A stretch of 64,000 nt of DNA. Origin: Canariomyces notabilis. Its lineage: Eukaryota; Ascomycota; Sordariomycetes; Sordariales; Chaetomiaceae. The stretch lies in the NCBI RefSeq assembly GCF_033297395.1, contig NW_027041824.1, forward strand, positions 2,013,687 to 2,077,686, in the 5' to 3' direction. The first letter of the stretch is position 1; the number at the start of each line of letters is the position of its first letter. The notes beneath the pieces are model-generated. The model did no database searches and was not told the DNA's origin. It saw nothing but the letters and a program-made list of their open reading frames with translations. This document shows, in pieces, positions 1 to 11,200 of this stretch. The translations under genes and the position numbers were made by a program.

Positions 1-952
1 CAAAAGTGTTTAGGTTCAGGTACCTGCACATGGACACAAGCTGCGGGCGCGACAGGTTGTCGAGCGTGAGATCGTCCTTGAAGATCTGGCAGACCTTGAT
101 CACGTCCTCGGCAGTCGGCTTCTCCCCGGTAGAGCGGAGCTTCCGGAAGAAGGTGGCAAACTCCTCTTTCTGCGCCGTGGCCTGGGTTAAAGGAAGGCCA
201 GTCTCCTTCAGGGTCTGGCGAAGGAAATCGCTAACTTCCTTGCGCGTGGCCCGGAGCGTCGACGCCTTCTTGTCCTTGGACGTTTGTCCTTCGTATGTGC
301 TGGGGAGCATATTGGGGAAGAGCTTGAGCGCCACCGGGAGCAGAAGCTCGGCAAATGGCACAATGACAAAGACAGAGAAAGGTACTAGCCGGCCGAGATC
401 CTGAACCGTGCGCTTGAGCTGCCGGTTCTCTCTCCGAGTGAGCTCGTATCCGGCAGCCATCTTCAGCGCAAGCCGCGTGCTAATCTTGACCTCGGCCGCC
501 AGCAGCTTGGTGCCATCCCAGTAATGTTGCGCTTCTTTTTTGATCTTTTGCACGAGCGTCAGCTTCTTCTCTTTCTCGCCTTCAGCCTTCTCAGCCGCAA
601 CCTCCTTCGCAGAAGCGAGCTGGGTGAGGGACGCCCGTGAGTCGACGGCCAATTCCGCAACGCTCTTAGCAGCTTCCTTCGCCGCGGCCTTGCTGGAGTC
701 AGCCTTGCTAGGCTCGGCTTTCGCGGCGGGCTTGGCGGCGTTGGTAGGTTCTTTCGGAAGAGGTTTCTTAGCCTCCTCCGGATTGAATCCTGGTGGCGGG
801 GCTCCGGGAGGTCCTCCATGAGTGGTGGTCCCAGGGGTGGTTGTCAGGCTCCGAAGAGGAATGAGCAGGGCAGTGGTGGGGCTGTTGAGCCCCAGCTGCT
901 GCGCATTGCGTGCTAAATGGATTGAGGTGGCAAGGAGAGCAGACCTGGGCAT
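1..952 (-). CDS. LETM1-domain mitochondrial inner-membrane protein (C-terminus beyond window)
   Basis: Reading the minus strand from the ATG at 952-950 gives one uninterrupted frame of 317 codons that runs off the left edge, so the C-terminus is missing. The first ~40 residues are basic and Ser/Thr-rich without acidic residues (MPRSALLATS...RSLTTTP), like a mitochondrial presequence. An Ala/Lys/Glu-rich linker follows. Around residues 185-215 comes the LETM1 hallmark: a hydrophobic membrane segment (PFSVFVIVPFAELLLP) then LFPNMLPSTY, and after it a helical ribosome-binding-like region. Yeast relatives are Mdm38 and Ylh47. The family is known for mitochondrial K+/H+ exchange and for helping insert proteins into the inner membrane. 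No intron is visible in this part. The family call is secure. Which paralogue it is cannot be decided from a partial protein. Confidence 0.92.
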   Translation of the reverse strand, partial: MPRSALLATSIHLARNAQQLGLNSPTTALLIPLRSLTTTPGTTTHGGPPGAPPPGFNPEEAKKPLPKEPTNAAKPAAKAEPSKADSSKAAAKEAAKSVAELAVDSRASLTQLASAKEVAAEKAEGEKEKKLTLVQKIKKEAQHYWDGTKLLAAEVKISTRLALKMAAGYELTRRENRQLKRTVQDLGRLVPFSVFVIVPFAELLLPVALKLFPNMLPSTYEGQTSKDKKASTLRATRKEVSDFLRQTLKETGLPLTQATAQKEEFATFFRKLRSTGEKPTAEDVIKVCQIFKDDLTLDNLSRPQLVSMCRYLNLNTF

Positions 953-2715
953 CGCGCGGCCTATACAGGTTTCGTTAGCTAGGGACCTTTAAGCATGAAA
1001 TCCGGAGAAGAGGACGCACCGGCGCCGAGGAATGGGTTGACGACTAGCGCCCGACGTGCGACTCTTGTCGAGGCGCTCATGGCGGCGATTGTCCGAGCAG
1101 ATCAGGCTGTACAAGAGCGTGCAGTGGCAGCCAGTATTCCCACTTCCGTTCTTGACAAGGCAACCAGGCTCTGCTCGAGGGGGAGATGCTTCGCCGATGC
1201 GTATGTGCGAGATGTCGGGCTTAGGTTGCCGCTGATACAAGCGGAAAATGGGCGCCTGATGGGTTCGACTGAACAAAACCGGAATTGTCGGATTCGGCGA
1301 GAGACTGCGTGGCCGAGCTGACAGGTGTATTGCAGATTGTCCAGAAGAATCTAGCGGTGCTTATTGTAATTGTCTGGACGATCGTAGAGAAACAAAGAGT
1401 ACAGTCGTTAGAACCCGCTTTGGTGGATCGGGTCGATGATGCATCCAAGTTCGAAAGGGGTGACGCCAAACCCGCTGTTTCAATGCTGCAGGTTCAGGTT
1501 CCAAGAGCCTCCAGAAGCCTCCCCCCACCAGTTGCCCCCAATGGCCCGAGCCGGCTGGCGAGTCAGGACTGAGGGCGTGTCAATCACGTGATTGCATACA
1601 AACTAAGGTAGTTGGTGTGCAAATACTGTCGGTTACTTGTACGTTTACGGATGCCCGGAGTGGACATGGACTCGACTCGGGCTCGGCTCGGAACAATGGA
1701 CTTGACGCATCAGCGAATTGCCCGAAGACAACAACATAGCGCCGCCAGAAACGTGCATGTCGGGCCTTGTCGGGTTGGGCATGGAATTGAGGTAGAGTTG
1801 TGATGTGTACCTTAGGTATGTACAGTAGGGTCTGGTCCTGCCGACATGTTCAGGCCCTGTCGCCACCTTCTGAGAACGTTACCTATCAAACCGCCGCTTA
1901 CCTAGAGCGCTTATTACGGAGTACACACAGTTAAGTTACATACCTAGGTTGAAGTTGTTCGAGATCTGATCAAAGGGCCGTGCCATGGTCCCGAGTCCTG
2001 ATGCTCAATTGCTTTAGCAGTTATACTAGCACTGTTCAGGGCCAGGCACACCTCTTCAGAATTCAGATGGCTTCTAGCCAGGCACAAGATTGGGAGCCCG
2101 TTTGTAAGCCTTTTTTCTACGTTCAGACCCCAAATCTCTCGGGCCCGTCCCTTGTTTTCTGCAATTGATGAATCGAGCCCTTCCCGATCCGGGGTGCCCA
2201 GAGGTCCACTGGGAGGCGATATCGGGGTTTCCAGGTTTCGGGGAACCAACTCAACAAAAAGCTGGGCGGAATTTTGATGAGGATGACCACATAACAACAG
2301 ATATGTGGCTTTCTGCGAATCATCCGTGAAATCCCGGAGCCACGCAAATGCAATAAGCTCCATATGTTTCAATCCCAATTGTCCTCCTTATTATGAGATC
2401 ATGATACTTTGACAATGTGTTAACTTACAAGTTACAGAGCTTACCAAGCGATGCCAAGCATGGCGTTCTGCTAGCTTTCTCGGTCCACGGTTGTGCATGT
2501 CTAGAAATTAACTTTACGTCGGGTGCCGATCGAACCTGCCCCGCACTCCGATCCCGTCCGCGAGTCTGCGACAGCTTGCGCGTACGTACCACGGTATTTT
2601 AGTAGTGTACAGTACCTTACATGGCGGGCTCTGGTGGTCCCGTCTTGACACTTGCTCTCCAACGTCTTTACCCCTATCCAATTCACGCGCAGTCCCAGCT
2701 TCCTACCTGCGTACT
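953..2715. other. Intergenic: divergent promoter region between LETM1 and ADK2 genes
   Basis: This stretch of about 1.8 kb separates two genes transcribed away from each other, so it should hold both promoters. It contains scattered short palindromic GTAC motifs (near 1810-1830 and 2595-2615). A 144-codon minus-strand frame at 1944-2378 has no recognisable domain, and an ORF of this size can occur by chance. I see no RNA gene. Confidence 0.6.
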
Positions 2716-3608
2716 ATGCGACTCCGCAAAGCCGCCCGAGTCATTCTTGTAGGGGCGCCCGGAGTGGGCAAAGGGACACAGTCGGAACGCTTGCTTCAGC
2801 GGTTCCCACAACTATCGTCCATCAGCTCTGGGGATCTGCTTCGGCACAATGTTAAGCAGCGGACACCTCTCGGTTCGTAGCCAATTGATCTCAACATAAA
2901 GTCTATTTCTGTCTTGCACGGTGTTAACATGGCGGCGCAGGAATTAAAGTCGAGAGCACGATGAAGTCTGGAGGGCTGGTACCCGACGACCTCATCCTCC
3001 GACTCATCAGCAACGAGCTCCAACAGCGCGGGTGGATCTCGTCAGGGCACCCTTCTGGTAATGTCATGACGCTCGCGTCTTCCGCCGCCGCTACGGCCGA
3101 CGGCGAACCGTTCGACAACAACGACGCCGAAGTTGCCGCCTTCATCTCGTCGCCGGCCCATGTGCACGGCTACCCGCAACTCCAAGCGTCCGAGGATCCC
3201 TCTGCCTCGTTCATACTCGACGGGTTCCCCCGCACGGCGGCACAAGCCGACCGGCTTGACGAGATCGTGCCTGTCAACCTAGCCGTGTCGATCAGGACGC
3301 CGCTCGACGTCATAATAGAGCGGATATCCGGGCGCTGGGTGCACGAACCCTCCGGGAGGGTGTACAACACAACGTTCAATCCGCCCAAGGTCCCCGGCCG
3401 CGACGACGTCACGGGCGAGCCGTTGGTGCGCAGATCCGACGATAGCGAAGATGTGTACCGCACGAGGTGGAAGAAGTTTCAGGAAACTAGCGAGCCACTA
3501 CTAGAACACTATGCCCGCAAGGGCGTGCTATGGGAAGTCGAGGGCATGAGCAGCGACGAGATATCACCCAAGCTTTTCCGCGAGTTTGAGCGCCGGTTTG
3601 TCGAATAG
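2716..3608 (+). CDS. ADK2: Mitochondrial GTP:AMP phosphotransferase (adenylate kinase 3 type)
   Basis: Two exons, 2716-2872 and 2941-3608, are joined by a 68-nt intron (donor GTTCGT, acceptor GCGCAG) and encode 274 residues. The P-loop GAPGVGKGTQ lies near residue 12, followed by SSGDLLR, then LDGFPRT in the NMP/CORE region, the LID segment with RWVHEPSGRVYN and RRSDD, and a final Arg/Phe-rich helix. The LID has no zinc cysteines, as in eukaryotic short-LID-cysteine-free AK3 types. The family moves phosphate between GTP and AMP in the mitochondrial matrix. A segment of about 57 residues (roughly residues 85-141) sits between the NMP helix and SFILDGFPR and is longer than in compact adenylate kinases. 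The ATG at 2716 places the P-loop at the usual distance from the N-terminus. The frame is open upstream, but no better ATG is visible. Confidence 0.92.
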
Positions 3609-4980
3609 GCCTGTGTTTTTGGTATTAGTGGTCGGGGGCGTGGAGCATTGTGATCGATACCTTCAACAACGGTAGAGAAGTTATGGGAATTGTTGTTTCA
3701 AGGCGCCAGGAGTTGACGGGAAAGCAGGCAAAGACTACGGCTCTGGCCTCGGCGTTTTGGTTTCTTTGACAACCCGGCTTGACGTGCCGGTAGTTTTTGG
3801 GTCGTCTTTTGTAGTATTGAACGCTGTTTTTAATACATAGGTAGACTCCTGCCCCATCTTGGCTATTACGCCAGATTGGAGTAGCATCAGTATTGGATCG
3901 CACTTTTGTTCTCTCCTAGGCGACGTCGAAAGGGCAAATTCGAGATCAGATGGTTCGAAAATCAGAGCGGCGCAAAGTTCCTGAACCACAGGACCGGCCC
4001 AAACTTCGATGAGATGAAAGACGTTCTAGTTTTTGGCTAGGTGAGAGGATCTCGTCCCAACTTTGCGCCAACCATCTTTCATCCCACCACGCGGTTCGAA
4101 ACCGGCGAGAACACCACCATTTGTGTCGTACAATACAGACTGAACGTCCACACTCTCATCTCAGCTGAGCTGCAGGTTCGAGAAGAATGCGACATCGCTG
4201 CAAGTGGCGCCTTCCCGCATGGCGCGGGCAAGCATGTGGCCCACCCGCGCGGGTTGCGCCTTGCGTCTCGAGGGGTTCTTTGGCGGGGCAGGCTTATCTC
4301 TCCAGGGCCCTGGTAGGTAACACCTGTTGCAGTTGACAAAAAGCCCTGGTCCTTGGCACACGGGGCCAAGGCAAGGGAGATCCATCTCGATTGGAAGAAT
4401 TGGACCCTCATGACCTCGAACATGTCTTGACCCTTTGCTCGCGGCCAGCCTCGTGCTTCGAGTCTGCTCGGTTCTGTCCCTTTTAATTCTCTGTCTATAA
4501 TTATACTTTGCTTTGGCCTCAGATTGTCTTTGCTGCCGGTCCCTTGATTTATTTTGTCTCTGCCTTGCTTATGCCAGACCGCCGGCTCCATCGTTTTGCG
4601 CATCACCAAGCCAGCAAGGCCCGTCCAGAGGGCGTGATGGGCTTGTTGCCAGCCCAGTCAACTAGCCGCAGCTCCGGAGTCCCTCCATGTTGCCTGACTG
4701 TCAATCATATTGTTGGACGTGGCCGGAATAGTTCTGGTGTCTTTGGGTGAAGTTGGACATACGGGTATATACCTACTCCTCGACGCTGATCTATTTCCTG
4801 GCGCCCAAGCGTTGAATATCGGGGTTCGTGGTTGAGATCTCCTGGGCATTTTCCTATGCAATGCCTGCCCTCTTCTCCGCCTCATATACTAACACATAAG
4901 CAAGGATTGCCGGGGCGCTCAAGGTTGGGGACGGTACCAGAACCACTTCTCCTCGCTATCACTTGCTGGACAAGGCAAAC
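3609..4980. other. Intergenic: 3' region of ADK2 and promoter of the GH76 gene
   Basis: About 1.4 kb without a supported gene. A 176-codon minus-strand frame (4079-4609) has no domain-like features and was rejected. A TATATA stretch near 4765-4771, about 215 nt before the GH76 start, could serve as a core promoter element, but this is only a sequence match. Confidence 0.5.
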
Positions 4981-6831
4981 ATGTTTATTAGATGGAGCGC
5001 TGTCCTCACCTTGGCCGTGGCCGTTTGCGTCGCCTCCCCTAGGTCGCTTCTGGAAGGACAAGCGAAGCACCAAGGCCGCGGCGATGCAGAAGGACGCCAA
5101 TCGCTCCCGGATTTTCAGGTGTTCGACGATATGCTAAAGGCTTTGCGGGATATGCAAGACATCTACTTTCAGCGTTGGGTTGGCACATGGCCTCAAGGAA
5201 TCGACTGGACCCGGGCTGTTATGGGTACCTATGTCGCCGCCGCACTCAGAACCATTTCGGACCAACTTGAACAGGGCAGCCCGCAGAGCGAGCCCTTCGC
5301 CTCCGCCATAAAATATGGAGATCCTATATCAGGGTACTTTACCGATTTGATTGCCTACTATTTCGGTCAAGACGCTTTCGCCATCCGCAACCAGGCACAC
5401 GACGACATGCTCTGGGTTGTGTTGGGTTGGCTTGAGGCCATTCAATTCATCGATGGTCACAACTCTCTCATAGGAATGGGACCTGTCGAGTTATTCCAGG
5501 ACGAGTCGTGGTACGGAAACCGCTGGGTGCCTGCATTTGCCCACCGAGCCAGGATATTCTGGGAACTGGCAGCCAAAGGCTGGGATACCACTCTCTGCGG
5601 AGGAGGCATGATCTGGAACCCTCGCCTGCACCCTTATAAGAACGCCATCACAAACCAGCTGTTCATTTCCGCATCCATTAGCATGTTCCTCCATTTTCCC
5701 GGTGACCCTAATCCCTCTCCGTTCGACGCCACACCTGATCCAGACACGCCTTACCGCCATACAAGGGTCGGGTGGCGTCCTCACGATCCGATATTCAAGA
5801 TATCGGCTCTGAAGGCCCATGAATGGATTGTTTCATCTAACATGACCAATTCCCAGGGCTTGTATGCGGATGGTTTTCACATTTCGGGTTACCCCGGTGG
5901 CAACAACACCAAGTGCGACGATCGCGATGAGATGGTGTACACATACAATCAGGGTGTGCTCCTTTCCGGCCTCCGCGGACTGTTTCAAGCCACCGGCCGG
6001 GAAGCCTACCTTCGGGAGGGCCACACGCTGATCCAGAACGTGATCCGCGCTACTGGGTACGATCTGAAACGAAACAAGCCCATCGACGACATCAGGAACC
6101 TACTCCCCGGACAGATCCCGCCTTGGCGCGGACTAGGCAGGGCGGGAGTTCTGGAAGATGCGTGTGATATATCGGGCATGTGCTCGCAAGACGCCCAGAC
6201 ATTCAAGGGCATCTGGATGCACCATTTCACTGCCTTTTGTTCGCCGGCCCTGCTAGACCACGTACCGCCCGTAAGCTTCAAACTAAGCGAGGACGCAATG
6301 AACAATCTGAGAGCGCGGCATGCGCGGAATTGTGTCAGGTACGTTGGCTGGTTGAGGCACAATGCTGCAGCGGCCCTCGGGACAAGGGATATGAAGGGCA
6401 GGTTCGGGATGTGGTGGACCCCTGGCCTCCCAGAGTTGCGAGGCCTTGCCTCGGGAAATATGCAGCTTACCGAGGAAGCGCTGCCGCCCGCCAACGGGCA
6501 GGACGGAATTATCGATTATCGAAATTTTGGGGTTCCCCAGGACAAGGTTTGGGTGGGGCACTTGGAGGAGGAGCACGACAACCCGGTCATGAATGATGAT
6601 GATGATTATGATGATGACGAAACTCGCCAACGGCCGCTTCGGGGGAGGCAACCCAGAACTGGTGCTGCTGCTTCTTCTGCTGCCGCCACTGCTGCAAACA
6701 AGAATCCGGAGGGTTGTGAGGTTGATGGCAGCGACCCGAACTGTCGCGGGCGAGGCAGAACGGTTGAGACGCAGGGCGGCGGGCTGGCAGTGCTTAGGGC
6801 GTTGTGGGAGGTTTCCAAGCAAGTTTCATAA
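4981..6831 (+). CDS. Secreted glycoside hydrolase family 76 (alpha-1,6-mannanase-like) protein
   Basis: Intronless frame of 616 residues from the ATG at 4981; another in-frame ATG at 4963 would put charged residues ahead of the signal peptide. Residues 1-19 (MFIRWSAVLTLAVAVCVAS) look like a secretion signal. The GH76 core includes the double aspartate in HDDMLWVVLGW (D141, D142), matching the catalytic Asp pair of the family, then YNQGVLLSGL and the conserved block SQDAQTFKGIWMHHFTAFC. GH76 enzymes cut or transfer on alpha-1,6-mannan. The fungal Dfg5/Dcw1 members help attach GPI proteins to the wall. Here the tail (after residue ~535) is low complexity, with an Asp-rich run encoded by GAT repeats followed by Arg/Ala-rich sequence. 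I see no clear GPI signal, so it is probably secreted or wall-associated. The exact substrate is unknown. Confidence 0.9.
   Translation: MFIRWSAVLTLAVAVCVASPRSLLEGQAKHQGRGDAEGRQSLPDFQVFDDMLKALRDMQDIYFQRWVGTWPQGIDWTRAVMGTYVAAALRTISDQLEQGSPQSEPFASAIKYGDPISGYFTDLIAYYFGQDAFAIRNQAHDDMLWVVLGWLEAIQFIDGHNSLIGMGPVELFQDESWYGNRWVPAFAHRARIFWELAAKGWDTTLCGGGMIWNPRLHPYKNAITNQLFISASISMFLHFPGDPNPSPFDATPDPDTPYRHTRVGWRPHDPIFKISALKAHEWIVSSNMTNSQGLYADGFHISGYPGGNNTKCDDRDEMVYTYNQGVLLSGLRGLFQATGREAYLREGHTLIQNVIRATGYDLKRNKPIDDIRNLLPGQIPPWRGLGRAGVLEDACDISGMCSQDAQTFKGIWMHHFTAFCSPALLDHVPPVSFKLSEDAMNNLRARHARNCVRYVGWLRHNAAAALGTRDMKGRFGMWWTPGLPELRGLASGNMQLTEEALPPANGQDGIIDYRNFGVPQDKVWVGHLEEEHDNPVMNDDDDYDDDETRQRPLRGRQPRTGAAASSAAATAANKNPEGCEVDGSDPNCRGRGRTVETQGGGLAVLRALWEVSKQVS
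6588..6620 (+). repeat. GAT-type trinucleotide repeat encoding an Asp-rich run in the GH76 tail
   Basis: A short run of GATGAT and close variants encodes about ten aspartates interrupted by a tyrosine. It lies just after the catalytic domain, so length changes here would probably be tolerated. Confidence 0.75.
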
Positions 6832-8281
6832 CGGCTAGAGGCATGGTTGGTACACGGTTAGTCCCTTACTCGTTGGGTGGTTGTCTGGATTAGATGGCGC
6901 TTTCAATGGGTTGTCACTGTCGCTGAGCATGCGTCTGTCGCATTGAGTACATACCTAGAGATAGACGATATGGTTATGGGCGGGCATGAGCACTCAGTAC
7001 TCGCTACCCTACTAGTACACGAACATGCTATCTCTTGCATGGGTTAGGTCGTCGATCATGTGTGCCTTGCATACCCAAGTAAGTTAGGGCTGGCGGAGAA
7101 AGGGGCCCTACTAGTACCTGGTAGTGGTGCAATTCAGGGGCTTCATTGACACACATTGCATGGATCTTGATAGCCACTACGCCCAGGAAGCAGTGTCTTG
7201 TTCAATACGATTATGAACCCAGTCAACGCTAAGAATTGCACACGTTGACGACCTCCCCCGTCGAGGTCATGTAGGTATGTACCAGCTTATATTGATAATC
7301 ACACACAGGATGGGTATGCGCTGGTCAATCTGGGCGATGAGTATCGTATCATATTGTACTGACAACACCCCTAACTTCTTTATTTACAGTAGATAGATAT
7401 AACAACAACGCGCTTATAAACCATCCATCCACAGGATCTGGATATATGCTGCGACCCAGAAATCAGAAATGGTCGCGAAACGAGAGAGACCTGACAACAC
7501 GAAATGAAAAGGATATACTGGATTCAAACCCACGGGCAAAGAAAAGGAAAAGAAGATATAGATACCTGGAGTACAATGGGTACTATGAATATCACATCAA
7601 CTCCCTTCCCATACTTCCTTCACCCCAACCCGCACTACAGCATACCCACAACGTCCTCTCGATCTTCACCTTCCCTCTTCCTCCTCCCTTTTGATTCGCT
7701 TTGGCCTCTTTCCGCCCCTAGCCAAGCCGCCACGCGATCTTCTCCAAGCAAGGTCGGTCTAAACATCCCAGGATCACGCGAAAAACAAAGGAGAGAGAAA
7801 CAGCTAGGAGCCGCACAGAATTCACTCCAAGTTTCTTCTTTCCTCGGGTATCTCTTGCAGTTTGACTCTGGACTTAGGGGTAATTCTCCTCTTCAGTTCC
7901 AGTAGGAAAAAGCTCTCCTTTGTTTCCGTGATGACTCCACATTGTATTACAAGAGCATATATGCGTATAAGAGGTTATGAGAGACAGAGAGACAGAGCGT
8001 GTGAGAGGGAGGAAGTGAGGTAGGTAGGGTAGTAGGTCGGTAAGAAAGCAGGGCCGATCTGTTTCTCTCACAGGGGACAACAAAAGTAGGGAGGTGTGTA
8101 GTAGTTCCTCTCTCCCCGAACCGAGCCCAAGACCGCGCCGTTCCGTCACCCAAACTCCAGCAATGACCCTCGGAAAGCAATTCACCCGAATATCAAATTA
8201 CCATCAAAAGCCCCGTACGACGCGGGGCAGCGAGTCCAAAGAACATTGAGCACCATCCATCAGCATGCTGCTACCCAAGAC
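6832..8281. other. Intergenic between convergent GH76 and KIN4 genes
   Basis: About 1.45 kb holding the two 3' ends. Near 7975-8045 there is a purine-rich tract (GAGAGACAGAGAGACAGAG, then GGTAGGTAGGG). Seen from the KIN4 side it is a CU-rich tract, about 240-310 nt past the kinase stop codon and therefore possibly in its 3' UTR. ORFs here (for example 7446-7905) have no domain-like sequence. No RNA gene was recognised. Confidence 0.5.
7978..8045. repeat. Purine-rich GA/GGTA low-complexity tract
   Basis: The plus strand is almost pure purine for ~65 nt, with GAGACA-like and GTAGG-like units. It falls downstream of the KIN4 stop codon. In an mRNA read from the minus strand it would be a polypyrimidine tract. 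Confidence 0.65.
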
Positions 8282-11200
8282 TCAGCCCGTCTCGCCGCCC
8301 CTGGCTTTTCCTCTCCTCCTAAAGAAATCCATAACCTTCCGTGCCGGACCGCTGCTTCCCGAATGGTCGTGAGTTCGCGCATACGCGTCCGTATCCCACG
8401 CATCGACGAACCGTTTGTTCTTCTGCAGTACACCGCGGCCAGGTTTGATGCCGCCAGCAACCCGCGGCGAATCGTACGCCGCATCCTGGTGGGCAAGTGG
8501 CGGAAGCTGGGGCGCAGAACCTTGCGGGCGGCGCATGCGATCTACCGAAGCGTCCGAAGCCGTGTTTAGCATGGTCTGCGGCATATAACCCTCGACGGCT
8601 GAAGGACGCCCGTATCCGCCAGAGGAGTATGGTTGACGTCCATAAGGGTCGGCCGTAGGCTGCGGTGTATGAAGCTGCGCCCACATGCCATCCAAGGTGG
8701 ATGCGTCGACATGTTCTCGGTCGACGTTATCGCTTACATAGCGCCCGTACTCGTCGACTGTCGGCGGCTCTTGGATAGGCAGGTCTTGTTGCGAATCCAG
8801 CTGCGGCTGCGGCTCGTCCTTGCCGATTCCAATTGCCTTGAGCGAGAAGGATGCTGGAATAAAAGAGAAGCGCCTTCCTTGCTTCTCCTGCGAGGTCTGA
8901 GACCCTGCTATGCTGCCAGACGTCTTCTTGCCGAGTCCCATGGAAAACGACTTGCGTGAGCGCTTCGAGTCCATCGACGTCCTGGGTTCATCGCCTGCTG
9001 TCATGGAGTTGTTCATGCTTACAGGCGGGTACCTCTTAGCCTTCTCCCCGCCCTGTTGCTGCTCCGTCCGCTTGCGCCTGCCTCCGAACAGCGACCCGCT
9101 TCGGCCAAAAAGCTTCCCGCTAATCTCGCCCATTGTGCTCGATCGTTTGTGGCCCTTGACTTCTGAGCCTTGAGTGCTGCTAACACTGGCAGAGACCCCT
9201 TCGCCTTCCCGGGCAAAGCCCGATAATCTAGCAAACTTCGGGGGAACGCTGATGCTTGGTCGGCCATATTCGGAGCCTTGCCCCTCCTGTGTGAAGGACG
9301 AGGACATGGCGTAACTATTCGCCGTCTTGGGCGGCTGCTGGATCCTCCCGTGCGCATTTGTATCAGCAAGCTCTGGAGGTACTGGCTGGCTGTAAGAAGT
9401 CCGATTGCCCGCCCCTGGGCCCCGTGAGCTGGTTGACTGCATCGAGCCCCCGGTCGTCGGTCTGGCGCTAGAGCTCGGCCCTGTCGCCATGAGCGTGCCA
9501 TCGGATACGGCCCGGGTATCACGGCTGACCCGTGCGGCGGCGGCAGATGAACTAGCGTTGCGGTGAGAGCTCGGCGGTCTTCTCGACGCAACCGCTGTCC
9601 TGCCGTACGTCTCCTTCGAAACAGGGGGTTCTTTTGGTAATGGCTTGTCCCTGGGGGAAGACGACGAGCCCGCTTGGGTGACCTCTACGGCTCCCTGACT
9701 TCCTGAGCGAGCACGCGTCCGCCCACCGGACGGCTGTGCGTTTGCGGGCTCGCCGCGCTGGGTTGCAGTGGTTGGCGCAACATATTCCACCTGCACGGTA
9801 CGGCGCTTGTTGTCCCTCTGCTGCTTGGCGTACGCAGCTTCTGCCTCGGCATCGATAGTGCCTTGCTTGCTTACCAATCCACCAATCTGAGGAGAGGCAG
9901 TCGTCTTCTTTGACGACTCGCGCACCGAGGCGCTCCTGGCAAGGCCTGGCGTGTCTCCCTCATCTTCTGGGGGGACTGTGGTGTTCTGAATGTCCCTAGG
10001 ACTCGTGGTGCTTGACGTGATGAACTCGACGACGTGAGCGTACTCACTGAGCCAGCTATGGCGGGCAACCTCGAACAGGTCGGCCCTTTTGCGCGGGTTG
10101 GGGACGAGGATTCTCCGGAGCAAGTCGCGGGCATGGGGCGTAACGTATTCGGGAAAGGTGAGCGGGGTGTTGACAATGTACTTGTATAAGAGATTTATAT
10201 TGTCTCCTTCGGGGTTCGCCGGGTCATCGTCAAAAGGCAGGTATCCAGCCAGCATTGCGTACTACGAAGAAACGTCAGCACAGATTCTTCGCTGCAAGAA
10301 AGCGCAGGCCACTCACCAGGATAACGCCACAACTCCAAACGTCCACCTTCCTCCCGGTGTATAGCGAGTCACTAACTACTAACTCGGGAGCGGCGTAGCA
10401 GGGGCTGCCGCAACTGGTCTGCATCAGATCACCCTTGCGGGAGCCGTTGGCCTTGATCTTGTCGAGTCCCATGCGCTTGACGAACTCGCGGTCCGTCAGG
10501 TTCATCTCCTCCTCCTCGGTTAATTCCTCGTTGGGGTCAAACGTGTTGGCGAAGCCAAAATCTGTGATGATGATGTTACGGTTGCGGTCGAGCAGCAGGT
10601 TCTCCAACTTGAGATCGCGATGCACAATCCCCTTTTTGTGCAGATAACCAACCCCGGAGACTAGCTGGGCGAATAACCGGCGAGCAGCATTGTCCTTCAA
10701 GTATCGGTGGTTTAGGATGTAATCAAACAGTTCACCTCCCGAGGCATATTCGAGGACAATGCCGTAATGCCTCTCGGATTCCTCCATCTTGTGTAGCCTG
10801 ACAATGTTGGGGTGGGTCAACTGCTTCAAGATGGCGACTTCGCGCATAATCTTGGCCATGCGGGAGGGATTGTTGCCCAGCTGGTCCTTCTTGATGAGTT
10901 TAATGGCGACCTGAGGCACGGTATTGTTTAGTGGATTAGGATTCCGAGCAGCCTAGCAGATCGACTCACCTGCACGCCTCCTTCTTGTTTCCAGCCCAGT
11001 TTGACTTTCCCGAATTCTCCCTCGCCAATGGTGTTGCCGAGGATGTACTCGCCAAACTTGGTCTGCTTCTCGCGTCTAGAATGGTCGTGCCGGCTCTTTC
11101 CACCACGCCGAGTTTCCTCCCCCATGTCCGCCATACCGATTACAGGGGGAGGCGCGGCATCATCGTCTTGCGCGTCTGCATCCTGATGTGGCTTGGACAG

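Noticed and set aside
1944..2378. 144-codon minus-strand frame in the LETM1-ADK2 gap
   Set aside because: Composition is fairly protein-like, but no motif, start context or splice signal supports it. Kept only as a remark in the intergenic entry.
4079..4609. 176-codon minus-strand frame upstream of the GH76 gene
   Set aside because: No domain, mixed composition, and it lies in the promoter region of a strong gene on the other strand.
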